From Bdellovibrionales bacterium (GTDB lineage: Bacteria > Bdellovibrionota > Bdellovibrionia > Bdellovibrionales > Bdellovibrionaceae), in the NCBI GenBank assembly GCA_016713585.1, contig JADJOV010000023.1, forward strand, positions 310,001-374,000: a stretch of DNA of 64,000 bases, read 5' to 3'. The notes under the pieces were generated by a model. That model made no database searches and was not told the origin of the DNA. It worked only from the letters and a program-made list of their open reading frames with translations. A program made the translations under genes and the position numbers. Each line of letters begins with the position of its first letter. Within the stretch, counting starts at the first letter, position 1. This document shows, one piece after another, positions 47,627 to 57,590 of this stretch.

Positions 47627-50600
47627 ATGGCTATGGTGGTTTTCCTTCATTCAGTGTTGGGAGCCTCTGCTTTAGCTTCGGATCTCAAAAAAATCGAGAG
47701 CGATCTCAAAAGTGTTTCGGCCTCGATAGAGTTAACAAAAAAGCGCATCAAAGGGGCTCAAGAAATTGAATTTCTTCCGGATCTGTACTTCATGCTCGGT
47801 GAACTTCTTGTTGATAAGGCAAAACTTTCCTATGCAGTTAAACGGGAGAAGAACCCCAAAGTTCCTATCGAAGAGCTGGACTTCGCGCCCGAAAAGCAAA
47901 TTCGTCTGGAGGCAATTGAAACTTACCGAATAATTGAAGAACGTTACCCAAGATTTCAGACCTTAGATAAGGTTCTCTTTACGCAAGGACAAGAGCTTCT
48001 TGAGTTAAACGAAACAGATCAGGCGCTTAAAGTGATGAAGAAAGTAACAGAGCGGTTTCCAAAAAGCCCCTATTTCGCAAAAGCTCTCATTGAGATTGGA
48101 AATATATTCTTTAATAAGAAAGATTTCGACTTTGCTCTTGAACAATATCAGAAAGTCATCGACATGACAGGGCCCAATGCTAAAAAAGAGGTGGCCTACT
48201 ATAAAGCAGCTCTCTGTTATATCCACAAAGATAGCTTTTTAACATCGATGGTTTATTTTGATAGGTTTTTTCGATTAATGAAAAATGCTAAGATAGATCC
48301 AAGTGAAGACATTCGCGAAGAGGCATTAATTGCCTCAGTCTGGCCAATCTCTGAGCTATCGCCAGAAGATCTGCAAAAGCAAAAAAAATTTTTGGATCCA
48401 ATCTCTTATTATCGTGAAGTGGCCTTTGATAAAGCCAGCTACCGAAGAGTCTTAAATCGTTATGGAAAGAGGATGACGCTGAAGGTGCGAATCAAGGAAG
48501 CTCATCTGGCCTATTTGGAACTCTTCCGTTTAGCGGATGAACTGAGCGAAAAAAAAGAGGCGATGGAAAATTTCTATCTGAAGGGTCGGGAAGTTAAGGT
48601 CGACTTCTACCCGTCTTGGGTTTGTGACCAGGTTGCAAAAACTTTGTGGCGAATAAAACAAGAAGATGTGGAAAAACCAAAAGAGAAGAAAGAAATTCTC
48701 AAATATGAAGCGTTCTATCGGGATTTTACGACCACACTCCACAAAGCCGCTATGAGAATTAAAAGACAAGAGGACCTCAAAGAAGTTGTCAAAGCGTATG
48801 AACAATATATTTGGATTTTTCCGAAAACAGAATTTATTTCAGAGATCTATTTGAATATGGCTGAAGCTTCTTTTCATGCCAAGGACTATATTCATGGGGG
48901 TCAATATTATTCCCAGGCAGCGAGTTTAGCAAAGAAGTCAAAGGACAAACGAGATCTCTTGGATTCGGCTGTTGGAGCCTTCGCCCTAGGATTTGCCGAG
49001 GCCAAGGGCCTGTCAAACCTTGAGAAAGCTCAGGGTCGGGCGGGCCTTCAACGGACAGCAAGTATTTTCACAAAGGAATTTCCAAATGATCCTGCTTTAC
49101 CTACAGTTAAGTTCAATTTGGCAAAGAGCTATTACGATGAGCAAACATTTTCAAAGTCGGCGGACTTGTTTAAAGCCTTTGTGAACGAGTATCCCAGCCA
49201 TGAGCTCGCTGAGCAAGCTGCCATTTTGCTGATTGATTCCTACTATATTCAAGAAGACCTTCAGGGGGTCGTTCGGGAGGGAAAGGCCTTACAGAGTCAC
49301 TCCCGTTTGTCGGCCCCCTTACGATCGAAAATGGCTCAAGTGGTCGCTCAGGCTCAATTAAAAAAGGTCCGTTCGATCGCTGGCGAAATGGGTTCCAAAG
49401 ATTATGCCGATAAATTTCTTGAGTTTGCGGCAGCGTCGAAGGGATCAAATACCAGCGAACCCGCTCTTTATGAGGCTTTTTCTGCAATCAAAGCGTCAAA
49501 CGATCCTCGGGTTTTTGAGGTTGGTGAGCAATACTTAGGACAGTACGGAAATAATCCGCGGAGTCAGGAAGTTCTTGTGAGTATCGCCCAAAAAGCTATG
49601 ATCTCTGTGGATTATCGACGGGCTATCAAATACCTGTTTGCCTTTGGTCAAAAGTTTAAAAATGAGTCCTCTGCAAAAGAGTCAATCACTCAGGCTGGAT
49701 TGATCGCTGATTCACTTGGCGACAGTGCTCAAGCTGCGCAGGCTTTTTTGGCACTCGGGGACACCAAGAAAGCGGCAGAGATATATGCCAGAGCTCATCG
49801 TTGGGATGCTCTTGTTCCGCTCGCTGCAGGCCTGCAGGGTTCGTTGGGACTTTATTACCAAGGACTTGGAATTTATCGTCAGGGATCGAAACCGGAAGGG
49901 TTGGCACTTCTGCGAAGACTTTCAGATGTGACACCTTCCAATGATGAAGAAAAGATGCTGTTAGCTCATGCTGGAATTATTGTCGCCGAATATGACGTCG
50001 AACAATTTGTGGGGCTTGGAAAAGGAGAGCCTTTTTCGGTGCCTCTTCTGCAGAAGAAAATTCAAGCCTACCAAAGTCTGGATCTGCAACTTCAGAAAGT
50101 CATTGGTAGCGGTGCTGGAAAATGGGTGATCGCTGGCCTGATGAATAATGGTCAGCTGAATCAAAATTTTGCTCAATTTCTCCAGGGCGGCTCAGCCGCC
50201 AGCTGGTATGAATCAAGAGCAGTTCAAAAAAATGGTAACGCCTCAGATTGCAGGTTACTCAAATTCGGCCAAAGAGGCCTTTTCAAAATGCCGAATGGCG
50301 GCAGAAGATTTTGAAGTCTTCACCCCCTATGTGGAAGGGTGCCTTTCGGAGGGCCGAATTGTCGTGAGGGAAAATATGGATAGCTTACCCCGAATGAAAT
50401 CCGTGGGGAATGCCTCCAGCAGCTGGTCTAAACTTCGTCCTGAACTTGTCAAAACGCCCCGTTCTTTACCCTTGTTAAAAAGGGCAATGATTTTATCTAT
50501 TCAAGACCAGGATTTTCCCTATGCCCAAGCGATCGCACAGAGAATGATTGAGATTGATCCCCAATCGAGTGAGGCCCTATCGGATTTAGGAGTCTGTCAG

Positions 50601-50807
50601 TTGTTTTTGGGCGAGTGGGAAGCTTCTCAAGTCTCTTTGACTGAGGCACTTAAAAAGAATCCTAAAAACTCATCGGCACTATGGGCGCTCGCGGGCCTCT
50701 ATAAAAAATATTCTTTTAATAAAAAATATGCACTTTTTTTGAGTCGCGCGAAGGCCGCAGGGCGGCCCTCGCCTCCTGTCCATTCATTGATGAAAATTGG
50801 GTCTTAG
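47627..50807 (+). CDS. Long TPR protein, GltD/AgnA-like (frameshifted at ~50190)
   Basis: ATG at 47627 (MAMVVFLHSVLGASALAS signal peptide), overlapping nothing but only 23 bases after the previous stop. About 1,060 residues of consecutive TPR helices (FAKALIEIGNIFFNKKDFDF, EFISEIYLNMAEASFHAKDY, LGDSAQAAQAFLALGDTKKA). The first frame stops at 50314 with an unlikely end; a shift near 50190 continues as AAQPPAGMNQEQFKKMVTPQ, FSKCRMAAEDFEVFTPYVEG and a last TPR at the C-terminus (SSEALSDLGVCQLFLGEWEA). A separate small gene starting ~50208 is possible (GltC-like). Periplasmic scaffold of the gliding complex. Confidence 0.65.
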
Positions 50808-50810
50808 AAA

Positions 50811-52740
50811 ATGAGTCTGGATGCAACGACAAAACCTCTTTTTGAACCTCGACATCGTCCAGAGCTCCACGTTCAGATTCTGAAAGATGGAAAAAGATTT
50901 TTCAAGGGGACGTTCTCGAGTTTTCCAGTGATCTTTGGGCGCAGCCGCGAGTGTCATCTGTGTCTTGAAAAATTTGATTTTGTGTCAAGAAGTCATGGAA
51001 GTATTTCAGTCAATCAAAATGAAATTTTGGTCAGTGATCTCAACAGTTCAAACGGAATATATTTTGGATCAACTCGGACGACATCCTTCTCTCTTAGTCA
51101 AGGCGGCGAATTTCAAGTTGGTGATTTAATATTTAGAGTTAAGTTGGAGGTGCCTCAAAGTGAGAATCACGAGACTGAGAAGCCCCTAAAGCAACCTCAG
51201 CAGCGACCCCAGAAGCCACCTCTAAAAGATCATGGCCATTCGGATTGGCGAAAGCTCGATTTTTCGTTAGCGCCAGACCCGGACTCTCGAAATCTAAAAT
51301 TGCGCCAGATGGTCCTGCAGGGGACCGTCATTTGGAAGGGTGATATTTATGATGTTCGAAATTTTAGTCTCAATGAAGAAATCATTTTGGGCCCGAACCA
51401 GACAGAGCCTCTTTATGTTCCTATCGTCAACGGTGAACTGGATCTAGGGGTCTTTACTAAACAGGGCGCTCACCTCAGCCTTCTGAAGAATTTTTCATGG
51501 ATGCTCTATCGCGAGACTGTTGAAATCCCAAGAGCAGTTTTGCTTGAAACAGGGCGAGTGAAGGATGTGGGGTATCATTTTGGAATGACGCTCGCATTAA
51601 ATGAGGTCTTGTCCATAAACATCGGGTTTGGTATGGACTTTCGGCTTCGTTATGTCCCGATTCCTCACCCCCTTATTAGGAAAACTTGGATTGAGAATCG
51701 GGATGAATTTAAGCGGGCAATCACGGTGTCTTTAAGCGTCCATTTCTTTCTAAGCACCTTTGCAATGATTTTGGCTCCGAAAGCAACGGGCCCTTCTGTT
51801 AACAAGATGGCCCCTCGCTTTGCTAGACTTCTGGTCGAGCCCCCTAAGCAGACCTTTGCATTTGAACCCCCTCCTCCGCCTCCGCCACCGCCCCCACCTC
51901 CAGTTGAAGAGCCCAAACCTTTGGTTGAGAAGAAAGATCCAGTTGTTGAAAAACAAAAAGAAGTTGTGAAAGAAATTGTTAAGAAGGCGGCTAAGGCCAA
52001 ACCTATTGTTAAGACAGAGAATCAAAAGGTTCAACCGGTCCTACCCAAGCCCCTCGCCACAGCCCCAATCCCCCCCTCCTGAGAGTTCCCCACCACCTCC
52101 AGTCTCAACCTCAAAAGAGCAGGCTTCGGCCGCTGCTGCAGCCCAAGAAATGGCAAACCTTTTTGGCGCATTACCAACCCCTGGAGGAGGCAAAGGAAAC
52201 TCCAAGGTACCGATCAATATTCAAAAGGGTCCAGGAAGTCCTAACAAGACTGGCATTCGAGTGGGAGGTCTTTCCTCAGGAGTTGGGGCATCAGGAGGCG
52301 CTGGGGGGGACGTGGTTGGACTTGGTCTGGGAACACAAGCCGGTCTGCCGAACTATGCCCAGAACAAGGATTCGAAGGCCGGCAAACAGGGAGTCGCAGG
52401 GGCTGTTGTCGGGCGGCCGACCTTTTCCGGAGTAAAGGCCGAACAGGGAATCGACAATGACGCAGTTATGAAGGTGGTTAACTCTCATCTTAGGGATGTT
52501 CATCGCTGCTATGAACGAGCACTATTTAAAGATGCTAATATTGTCGGACGTGTTGAGTATGAGTGGGAAATTTCGGCCCAAGGAGTGGTTTCGTCAGTGA
52601 CTGTCAAAAGGTCTGAAGTTTCAAATGGAGATTTTCTAAATTCTTGTGTTGTGGAACTATTTAAAAAGATGAAGTTTCCAGTGGCGAAAAATGGTCAGAC
52701 AACGACGGCCAGCATTGGCTTCCCGTTTGGGAAAAACTAG
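50811..52740 (+). CDS. FHA/TonB-type gliding protein, GltG-like (frameshifted at ~52078)
   Basis: Residues 15-115 are an FHA phosphothreonine-binding domain: VIFGRSRECHLCL, FVSRSHGSISV, VSDLNSSNGIYFG. A membrane helix at ~305-325 (VSLSVHFFLSTFAMILAP) is followed by a run of twelve Pro, a Lys/Val-rich periplasmic spacer, a Gly-rich region, and after a one-base slip in a C-run a TonB/AgmX-type C-terminal domain (VVNSHLRDVHRCYERALF, VSSVTVKRSEVSNGDF). This architecture is that of GltG, which links cytoplasmic signals to the periplasmic gliding machine. About 643 residues. Starts four bases after the TPR gene. Confidence 0.75.
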
Positions 52741-52752
52741 GAGAATGATTTT

Positions 52753-53397
52753 ATGAAGGGTTTTATCGTTATTTTTTTTAATCACTGGTACATTATGTTT
52801 CCAATTGCGGCCTGCTCTGCTGCGGGAATTGCCATTGTCGTTGAGCGGGCAATAACACTCCGTGCGGCTGCTTCAGTGGACAAGGACGAACTGCTCAATT
52901 TTATTCAATCCTATTGTATTCAAGGGGACCTTCAAAAAGCAATTAGCGCTGTTTCTCAATCGAAAGGGCCTCTTTCGAATATTGTGAGAGCCGGCCTAGT
53001 CTCTGTCGCCAATGGCAATGGACCCGAAGTCGTGCAGACGGCCATGGATGCCGTTGCTCTCAGAGAAATTCCCCGTCTGGGACGGCGAATAGATCTTCTA
53101 TCTGCTCTTGCCAATGTCGCTGTTCTTCTGGGCTTGCTTGGAACCGTGAGTGGAATGATTGCAGCCTTCGGAGCCGTTGCGAACTTGCCACCCGCAGATA
53201 AGGCCAAAGTCTTGGCTTCTTCTATCGCCGAGGCTTTAAACGCAACTGGTTTTGGCTTGATGGTATCAATCATTTTATTTGCGGCTTGGGGCTGGTTAAA
53301 TTCCTGGTCGTCAAGAGTTATTGATGATGTCCATGAAGCGAGTGTTGCCACTTTAAATTTTATTTTGGTCAATAAAGCTAAAATTCTCAAAAGATAA
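52753..53397 (+). CDS. aglR: MotA/TolQ/ExbB-type proton channel, AglR-like
   Basis: 214 residues with three membrane helices: YIMFPIAACSAAGIAIVVER, then a cytoplasmic loop (LRRLGRRIDLL-like IPRLGRRIDLLSALANVAVL), and GLLGTVSGMIAAFGAV ... ALNATGFGLMVSIILFAAWG. The L-L-G-x-x-x-x-G-x-x-x-x-F and A-L-x-x-T-x-x-G-L signatures are those of TolQ/ExbB. Following the GltG-like gene and preceding two TolR genes, it matches the AglR stator of the AglRQS gliding motor, which uses proton flow. Intact, 12 bases after the previous stop. Confidence 0.8.
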   Translation: MKGFIVIFFNHWYIMFPIAACSAAGIAIVVERAITLRAAASVDKDELLNFIQSYCIQGDLQKAISAVSQSKGPLSNIVRAGLVSVANGNGPEVVQTAMDAVALREIPRLGRRIDLLSALANVAVLLGLLGTVSGMIAAFGAVANLPPADKAKVLASSIAEALNATGFGLMVSIILFAAWGWLNSWSSRVIDDVHEASVATLNFILVNKAKILKR

Positions 53398-53440
53398 GAA
53401 TTAACCTGCATATGCAGGAAAATTAAAAAAGGGACTCAGG

Positions 53441-53893
53441 GTGTCGGCAGGCGGAAGTGAAGAACCAAATTTAACTCCATTCATCGATTTATTTTCGGTG
53501 TTGGTTTGTTTTCTCTTGATGACAGCGGCCTGGGTTCAACTTGAGTCAGTTAGTGTGCAAGTCGAAAAGGCACCAACACCTTCTGATCTAGCAACAGAAA
53601 CCGCAGCACCTCCAGAGCCGCCTCCGCCAAAAAAAACAAAACTCACAGTCCTAATGACTCCTGAAAAAATTATTCTTCTCGAAGATCTTCAAGAAATGGT
53701 CCTTCCCCATCTAGGTGGGATGTGGGATAAAGATTCATTGCTGCGAAAATTGACGAGCTGGCGGCAAAAATTTCCCGATAAAAAAGATATTGTTTTAAGT
53801 ACAGAAGCCCAAGTGACCTATGGGCAAATGATCAAAATGTACGATCTTTTGGTCCAGTCAGACTGGCCCGAGGTTGGAATCAACCCAAACTAA
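53441..53893 (+). CDS. aglQ: TolR/ExbD-type motor protein, AglQ-like
   Basis: GTG start at 53441 behind AAAAGGGACTCAGG. 150 residues. Single membrane helix NLTPFIDLFSVLVCFLLMTA has the conserved proton-carrying Asp (residue 16) in P-F-I-D. A Pro-rich linker (PPEPPPPKK) leads to a periplasmic domain with STEAQVTYGQMIKMYDLLVQ, the usual TolR C-terminal fold. Pairs with the AglR-like channel and the second TolR. Intact. Confidence 0.75.
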   Translation: MSAGGSEEPNLTPFIDLFSVLVCFLLMTAAWVQLESVSVQVEKAPTPSDLATETAAPPEPPPPKKTKLTVLMTPEKIILLEDLQEMVLPHLGGMWDKDSLLRKLTSWRQKFPDKKDIVLSTEAQVTYGQMIKMYDLLVQSDWPEVGINPN

Positions 53894-53908
53894 GGAATTT
53901 ACTACCCT

Positions 53909-54487
53909 ATGTCAGCAGGTGAAAAAGTCAAAGGCAGCACTCATCGCTTGGTCCAAATTCCCGGCTATAATTTGCGCCCACAGTATGATTTGACCCACAC
54001 CCGGCATTTAGTGGTTTTCCGTCGTTCGAAGCGCAAAAGTTTTAGTTTAAATCTTGCTCCGATGGTCGATATGTTTTCAATTCTAGTCATTTATCTAATA
54101 ATGAATTTCTCCTCAAGTGGTGAGGTTTTTTTTATTTCAAAAGATATTAAGATTCCTCAGGCCTCCAAGGGACAACCCATGCAATCCTTCCCTTTGATTT
54201 CTGTAGTCAACAACAAGGTCATGTTTGATGCCGAAAACAAAGATGGTGGCGAATCATTGTTTGTTGAAGATATTAACGATGGAAATCTTCCGATCCTTAG
54301 AAAGATGCTTCAGCAGGTTCGCAAGGTTGAAAAAGAAATCGGCGGCGAAACAAATTTTCGTGGCCAGGTCAATTTGCAGGCTGACGAAAATCTTCCAATT
54401 GAAGAAGTTAAAAAGGTCATGCGAGTCCTCATCGACGAAGGCTGGACCGGAATCAACTTTATTATCGAACCAACGGGAGGTTCGTAA
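53909..54487 (+). CDS. aglS: TolR/ExbD-type motor protein, AglS-like
   Basis: 192 residues, 15 bases after the previous stop. A ~45-residue basic cytoplasmic head precedes the membrane helix NLAPMVDMFSILVIYLIMNF with Asp54 in the proton-path position. Periplasmic part ends VNLQADENLPIEEVKKVMRV, a TolR signature. Two different TolR proteins next to one TolQ are the hallmark of AglRQS. Last gene of the run that starts at 45489. Confidence 0.75.
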   Translation: MSAGEKVKGSTHRLVQIPGYNLRPQYDLTHTRHLVVFRRSKRKSFSLNLAPMVDMFSILVIYLIMNFSSSGEVFFISKDIKIPQASKGQPMQSFPLISVVNNKVMFDAENKDGGESLFVEDINDGNLPILRKMLQQVRKVEKEIGGETNFRGQVNLQADENLPIEEVKKVMRVLIDEGWTGINFIIEPTGGS

Positions 54488-54535
54488 AGAACACTCCCAT
54501 ATATTGAGCAAGATATCTTGCTTTGGACACCTGAA

Positions 54536-56593
54536 CTAATTGTTAGCCCGAACAATGACGGGTGTGCCCCATCGACCATTCGTTAATAAGTCGTTGAAGT
54601 TAAGCCCATAGCCAGCTGTTAACAAATAGCCTGCGAATTCCCCCAGAACGTTCCCAGGTATAAGGATGGAAGTTTCAAAATTACGCAAACTAGCCACACT
54701 TTTGTAGGACAGGGTTTCTGGGTCATTAATCCCATCATGCTTTCGCCACTCAGTTCCAGTATAGAAAAAGATCGATCCATCAGGCCCAATAGCACCAATA
54801 TAATACCGCCCTGCCTGGCCATAGTGAAGGTAACTTGGGTATACTCGAAACGAGATTGTGACATTGGCCGCACTCGTGGCCAAGAAACTGGGTATTGTTG
54901 TTTGGGCAGAGAACGCTTGCTGAGGAATCGAATAGATTTCTCGGAAACGACTATTAGTCATCATTTCAGCTGCGGCGGCGCCAATGCTGTCCCCAATTCC
55001 ATATCCAACATAGACTTTCGTTCCACCCAAAGCGATCACGTCACTCTCTGTGGCGAGCTGAATGCCAGAGGGCGGGGTGGATGAAAGAGGACCCAGAGCT
55101 CCCAAGGTGGCCAGGACACCGTCCCACCTGACCCAAGCGTTTGTGCCGGCGGCGGCGTTAGTATTGTAGACCATCGGAATCTGGCCACCGCTTTCAGGAA
55201 CCATGGCGACCATAAATATTTTCCCTTTTTTTGAGATATGAGCTTCTGCCACAGTGATTCCCGCCCGAACAGAAAGGGCGGATGGGGAGCCCGAGATCGA
55301 GGCCGAAACATTCCAGTTGTTGGAATTTAGCGCGGGGGTCGAACCACCTGGAATCACGAATGGATTCAGATTGTACAGACCACTATTGAGCAAGTCCTGA
55401 AAGGCTGACTGAGCTGAGGTGCCTCGCCCATAACCAGCATAAAGCTTCCAACCAGCAACGGCTTCAAGGCTAACATTTGCCGCCAAAGAGAGAGTCCTGT
55501 TGCTCAATGCTGTCAATCCGGAGGCACTAGCCCCTGAGGACAAAGGTAACCACCCTTGCCCGTCGTATAACAAAAACTCGCTCGTGCTAGGGTTTTGTGC
55601 TGCAAAAAAGAAATACCCTTGCAGATTATAATAATCATATCTAACAAAAACACTTGCAGTTCCAGAAACATTTGCTGTCTGGGGGGCCCCGTTCATTTGG
55701 ATGTTTACAGCATGACTCTGCCTCGGGATCTCATAAACAAGGTCATATCGACCACCGGAATGTGTGGAGTCCCTAAAACTCAGCATCTCTGTCGCTGCGA
55801 CAGCTGGTGTGGCTCCGACACCATATCCCGCATAGATTTTAGAGCCCCCAAGCGCCACCAAATCCGCATTGGTGATAGAGTAAAAGAGAAAAGGGAACTC
55901 GTTCGAAGTCTGAGGAAGTGTCGCCGAATACTGTGCCAAATTTAAGCTTTCAGTATATGGACTCCAAGTTTTTGTTGAGGGATTGTAGACATGTAAAACA
56001 TTTCCAAATACGCCGACAAGAAAAGCATATTTTTTCAATGTCACATCTGCGTTATCAACGTCCAAAGTGAGTCTAGCTCCGTACGAATAGACAGCATTAG
56101 ACGAAATATCAAACGTCACTCTGAACATATGTGGCGCGAGCACAGGCGATGGAGGGAGGCAGCGCACAACCGTCGGACTCAGAGCTGAGTCCTCAGGGCG
56201 ACACGGCGGCAAAAGCTGACCATTACCGGAGTTACCAGAACTACCGGAGTTACCAGAACTACCGGAGTTACCAGAACTACCAGAGTTACCGGAATTACCA
56301 GAGTTACCAGAATTACCAGAGTTACCGGAATTACCAGAGTTACCAGAATTACCAGAGTTACCAGAATTACCAGAGCTACCAGAATTACCAGAGCTGCTAG
56401 ATCCAGGAAATGGATCAGGCATTTGACCAGGGGGTGTCAGCATATCCCCTGGGTTCGCTGAGGACGAAAGTGAATCCTGGAGCGTTGAAAAGCCATTTGA
56501 GCAATTTTGAAAAGACAAAATCACCCCTAGCGATACAGCGCCGGCAACAGAAAGATTAAAGAAAGTAGGATTTATAATTCTTTTCAACGTCAT
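54536..56593 (-). CDS. Large lipoprotein with SGN repeat and four copies of a 'GYG' domain
   Basis: 685 residues, intact. Lipoprotein signal GAVSLGVILSFQNC. Residues ~65-130 are a Ser-Gly-Asn repeat. Then four related domains of ~100-130 residues, each ending with a lone L-G-G-x-K-(I/V/L)-Y-x-G-Y-G-x-G-type motif: GGSKIYAGYGVG, GWKLYAGYGRG, GGTKVYVGYGIG and GYLLTAGYGLN, preceded by a segment on the theme F-F-A-A-x-x-P-x-x-x-x-(Y)-x-G-x-x-W (for example FLLYDGQGWLPL, IFFYTGTEWRKH). The same domain ends the metalloprotease at 35231-38125. No known family recognised; a surface binding module is likely. Confidence 0.75.
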   Translation of the reverse strand: MTLKRIINPTFFNLSVAGAVSLGVILSFQNCSNGFSTLQDSLSSSANPGDMLTPPGQMPDPFPGSSSSGNSGSSGNSGNSGNSGNSGNSGNSGNSGNSGNSGNSGSSGNSGSSGNSGSSGNSGNGQLLPPCRPEDSALSPTVVRCLPPSPVLAPHMFRVTFDISSNAVYSYGARLTLDVDNADVTLKKYAFLVGVFGNVLHVYNPSTKTWSPYTESLNLAQYSATLPQTSNEFPFLFYSITNADLVALGGSKIYAGYGVGATPAVAATEMLSFRDSTHSGGRYDLVYEIPRQSHAVNIQMNGAPQTANVSGTASVFVRYDYYNLQGYFFFAAQNPSTSEFLLYDGQGWLPLSSGASASGLTALSNRTLSLAANVSLEAVAGWKLYAGYGRGTSAQSAFQDLLNSGLYNLNPFVIPGGSTPALNSNNWNVSASISGSPSALSVRAGITVAEAHISKKGKIFMVAMVPESGGQIPMVYNTNAAAGTNAWVRWDGVLATLGALGPLSSTPPSGIQLATESDVIALGGTKVYVGYGIGDSIGAAAAEMMTNSRFREIYSIPQQAFSAQTTIPSFLATSAANVTISFRVYPSYLHYGQAGRYYIGAIGPDGSIFFYTGTEWRKHDGINDPETLSYKSVASLRNFETSILIPGNVLGEFAGYLLTAGYGLNFNDLLTNGRWGTPVIVRANN
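56216..56397 (-). repeat. Nine-base tandem repeat encoding (SGN)n
   Basis: About 20 units of CCAGARYTA / CCGGARTTA on the plus strand (minus TAACTCTGG-type) code for SGNSGNSGN with some SGS. Length change would shorten or lengthen the lipoprotein stalk in frame. Confidence 0.85.
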
Positions 56594-56980
56594 AAAATTC
56601 CCCCGTGTACAAAATTATCTTCAGTGAACAATATGCCGTCAATGCAAAACGAATACCGATGAAGTCAGTGAATTTATTTGTCCCAAAATGGAACATTCTC
56701 ACAGCGCCAACCTGTACCTTTGAGCTGAAGTCGGAGACCATGAAAAGTGACTGTTTTTGAAACGTCAAAGGATCAAATCCACCGGAGATCTCGAGGTAAC
56801 GAATTGATCAAATCAATCAATAATATAGAACAATCAGGGATCGAAAGTGCAAAAAAGATTGTCAGTGGCCGAAGATCGCAAGCTGACCCATCAAGTAATT
56901 GATATTGGCCAAGGAATTTAACCTATCACCGCAGACTCAGTTCAAGCAGAAAAATCATTTTGAGTCCAAATCTAGGTTAG
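56594..56980. other. Intergenic stretch without a recognisable gene
   Basis: 387 bases between a gene start (lipoprotein, minus) and a gene end (aguB, minus). It must contain the lipoprotein promoter. I find no RNA gene, repeat or convincing frame. Confidence 0.4.
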
Positions 56981-57586
56981 CTATTTCTTGTCTACCAGAT
57001 TTCCATAAAGATCAGTTCGTCTATCGCGAAAAAAACCGAAAGCGGCACGGTTGGCGCGCACCTGTGCAAAATTGAATTCTGAAATAATGATTCCAGTTTG
57101 AGTGCGATCTAGCTCGGCCAGCTTTTCGCCGCGATGGTCGCAGATAAATGAATGCCCATAAAAAGTTTGGCGGGCCTCAGTCCCCACACGATTGGCGGCA
57201 ACGACAGGCACCACATTGCTTGCGGCATGTCCGATCATAGCTCGTTGCCAGGGATCGCAATCATTGCCAGACTGTTGTAGTAGCACTGATGGTCTCTCTC
57301 AAAAAATGAAACTGGAAGCACCACTCCAAGTTTTTTCGCCAAATCCTGAAAAATACGAATCGTCGGATGATTTAAGGCGGGCTGAGCTAATTTAAAGTAC
57401 TCTTCCTTTTCAAAAGTGCAAAAATAAATATTCTCAAAAAGCTCTGGCATGAGAATAACTCGAGCGCCCTCCTGAGCCGCTTGCTGGACCATCTGACTCA
57501 TCTTCAATACATTTGCCTGAGTGTCCGTTGAAAACGAAGCTTGAATCGCGGCCACTTTGCTTCGTGATAAAGTCATATTCCTAACC
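56981..57586 (-). pseudogene. aguB: N-carbamoylputrescine amidase with internal deletion
   Basis: Nitrilase-family enzyme that hydrolyses N-carbamoylputrescine to putrescine. The 5' part (from ATG 57586) has VAAIQASFSTDTQANV, VILMPELFENIYFC (catalytic Glu) and SFFERDHQCYYNSLAM. Then at about 57265-57275 it jumps to DPWQRAMIGHAASNVVPVVA, NRVGTEA and FGFFRDRRTDLYG at the C-terminus. The ~110-120 residues between, which hold the catalytic Lys and Cys (G-x-C-W-D-Q-W), are missing, and the frame changes at the join. ~200 codons remain against ~290 in the family. It cannot be an active enzyme as written. Confidence 0.8.
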
Positions 57587-57590
57587 CCCC

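Noticed and set aside
50169..50807. Separate GltC-like gene
   Set aside because: Its frame takes over exactly where the upstream TPR protein loses its sense, with a one-base shift, and the start lacks a ribosome site; joined to the upstream gene, but a separate gene remains possible.
56216..56397. CRISPR-like or intergenic satellite repeat
   Set aside because: Nine-base units in frame with the lipoprotein gene; coding repeat (SGN)n.
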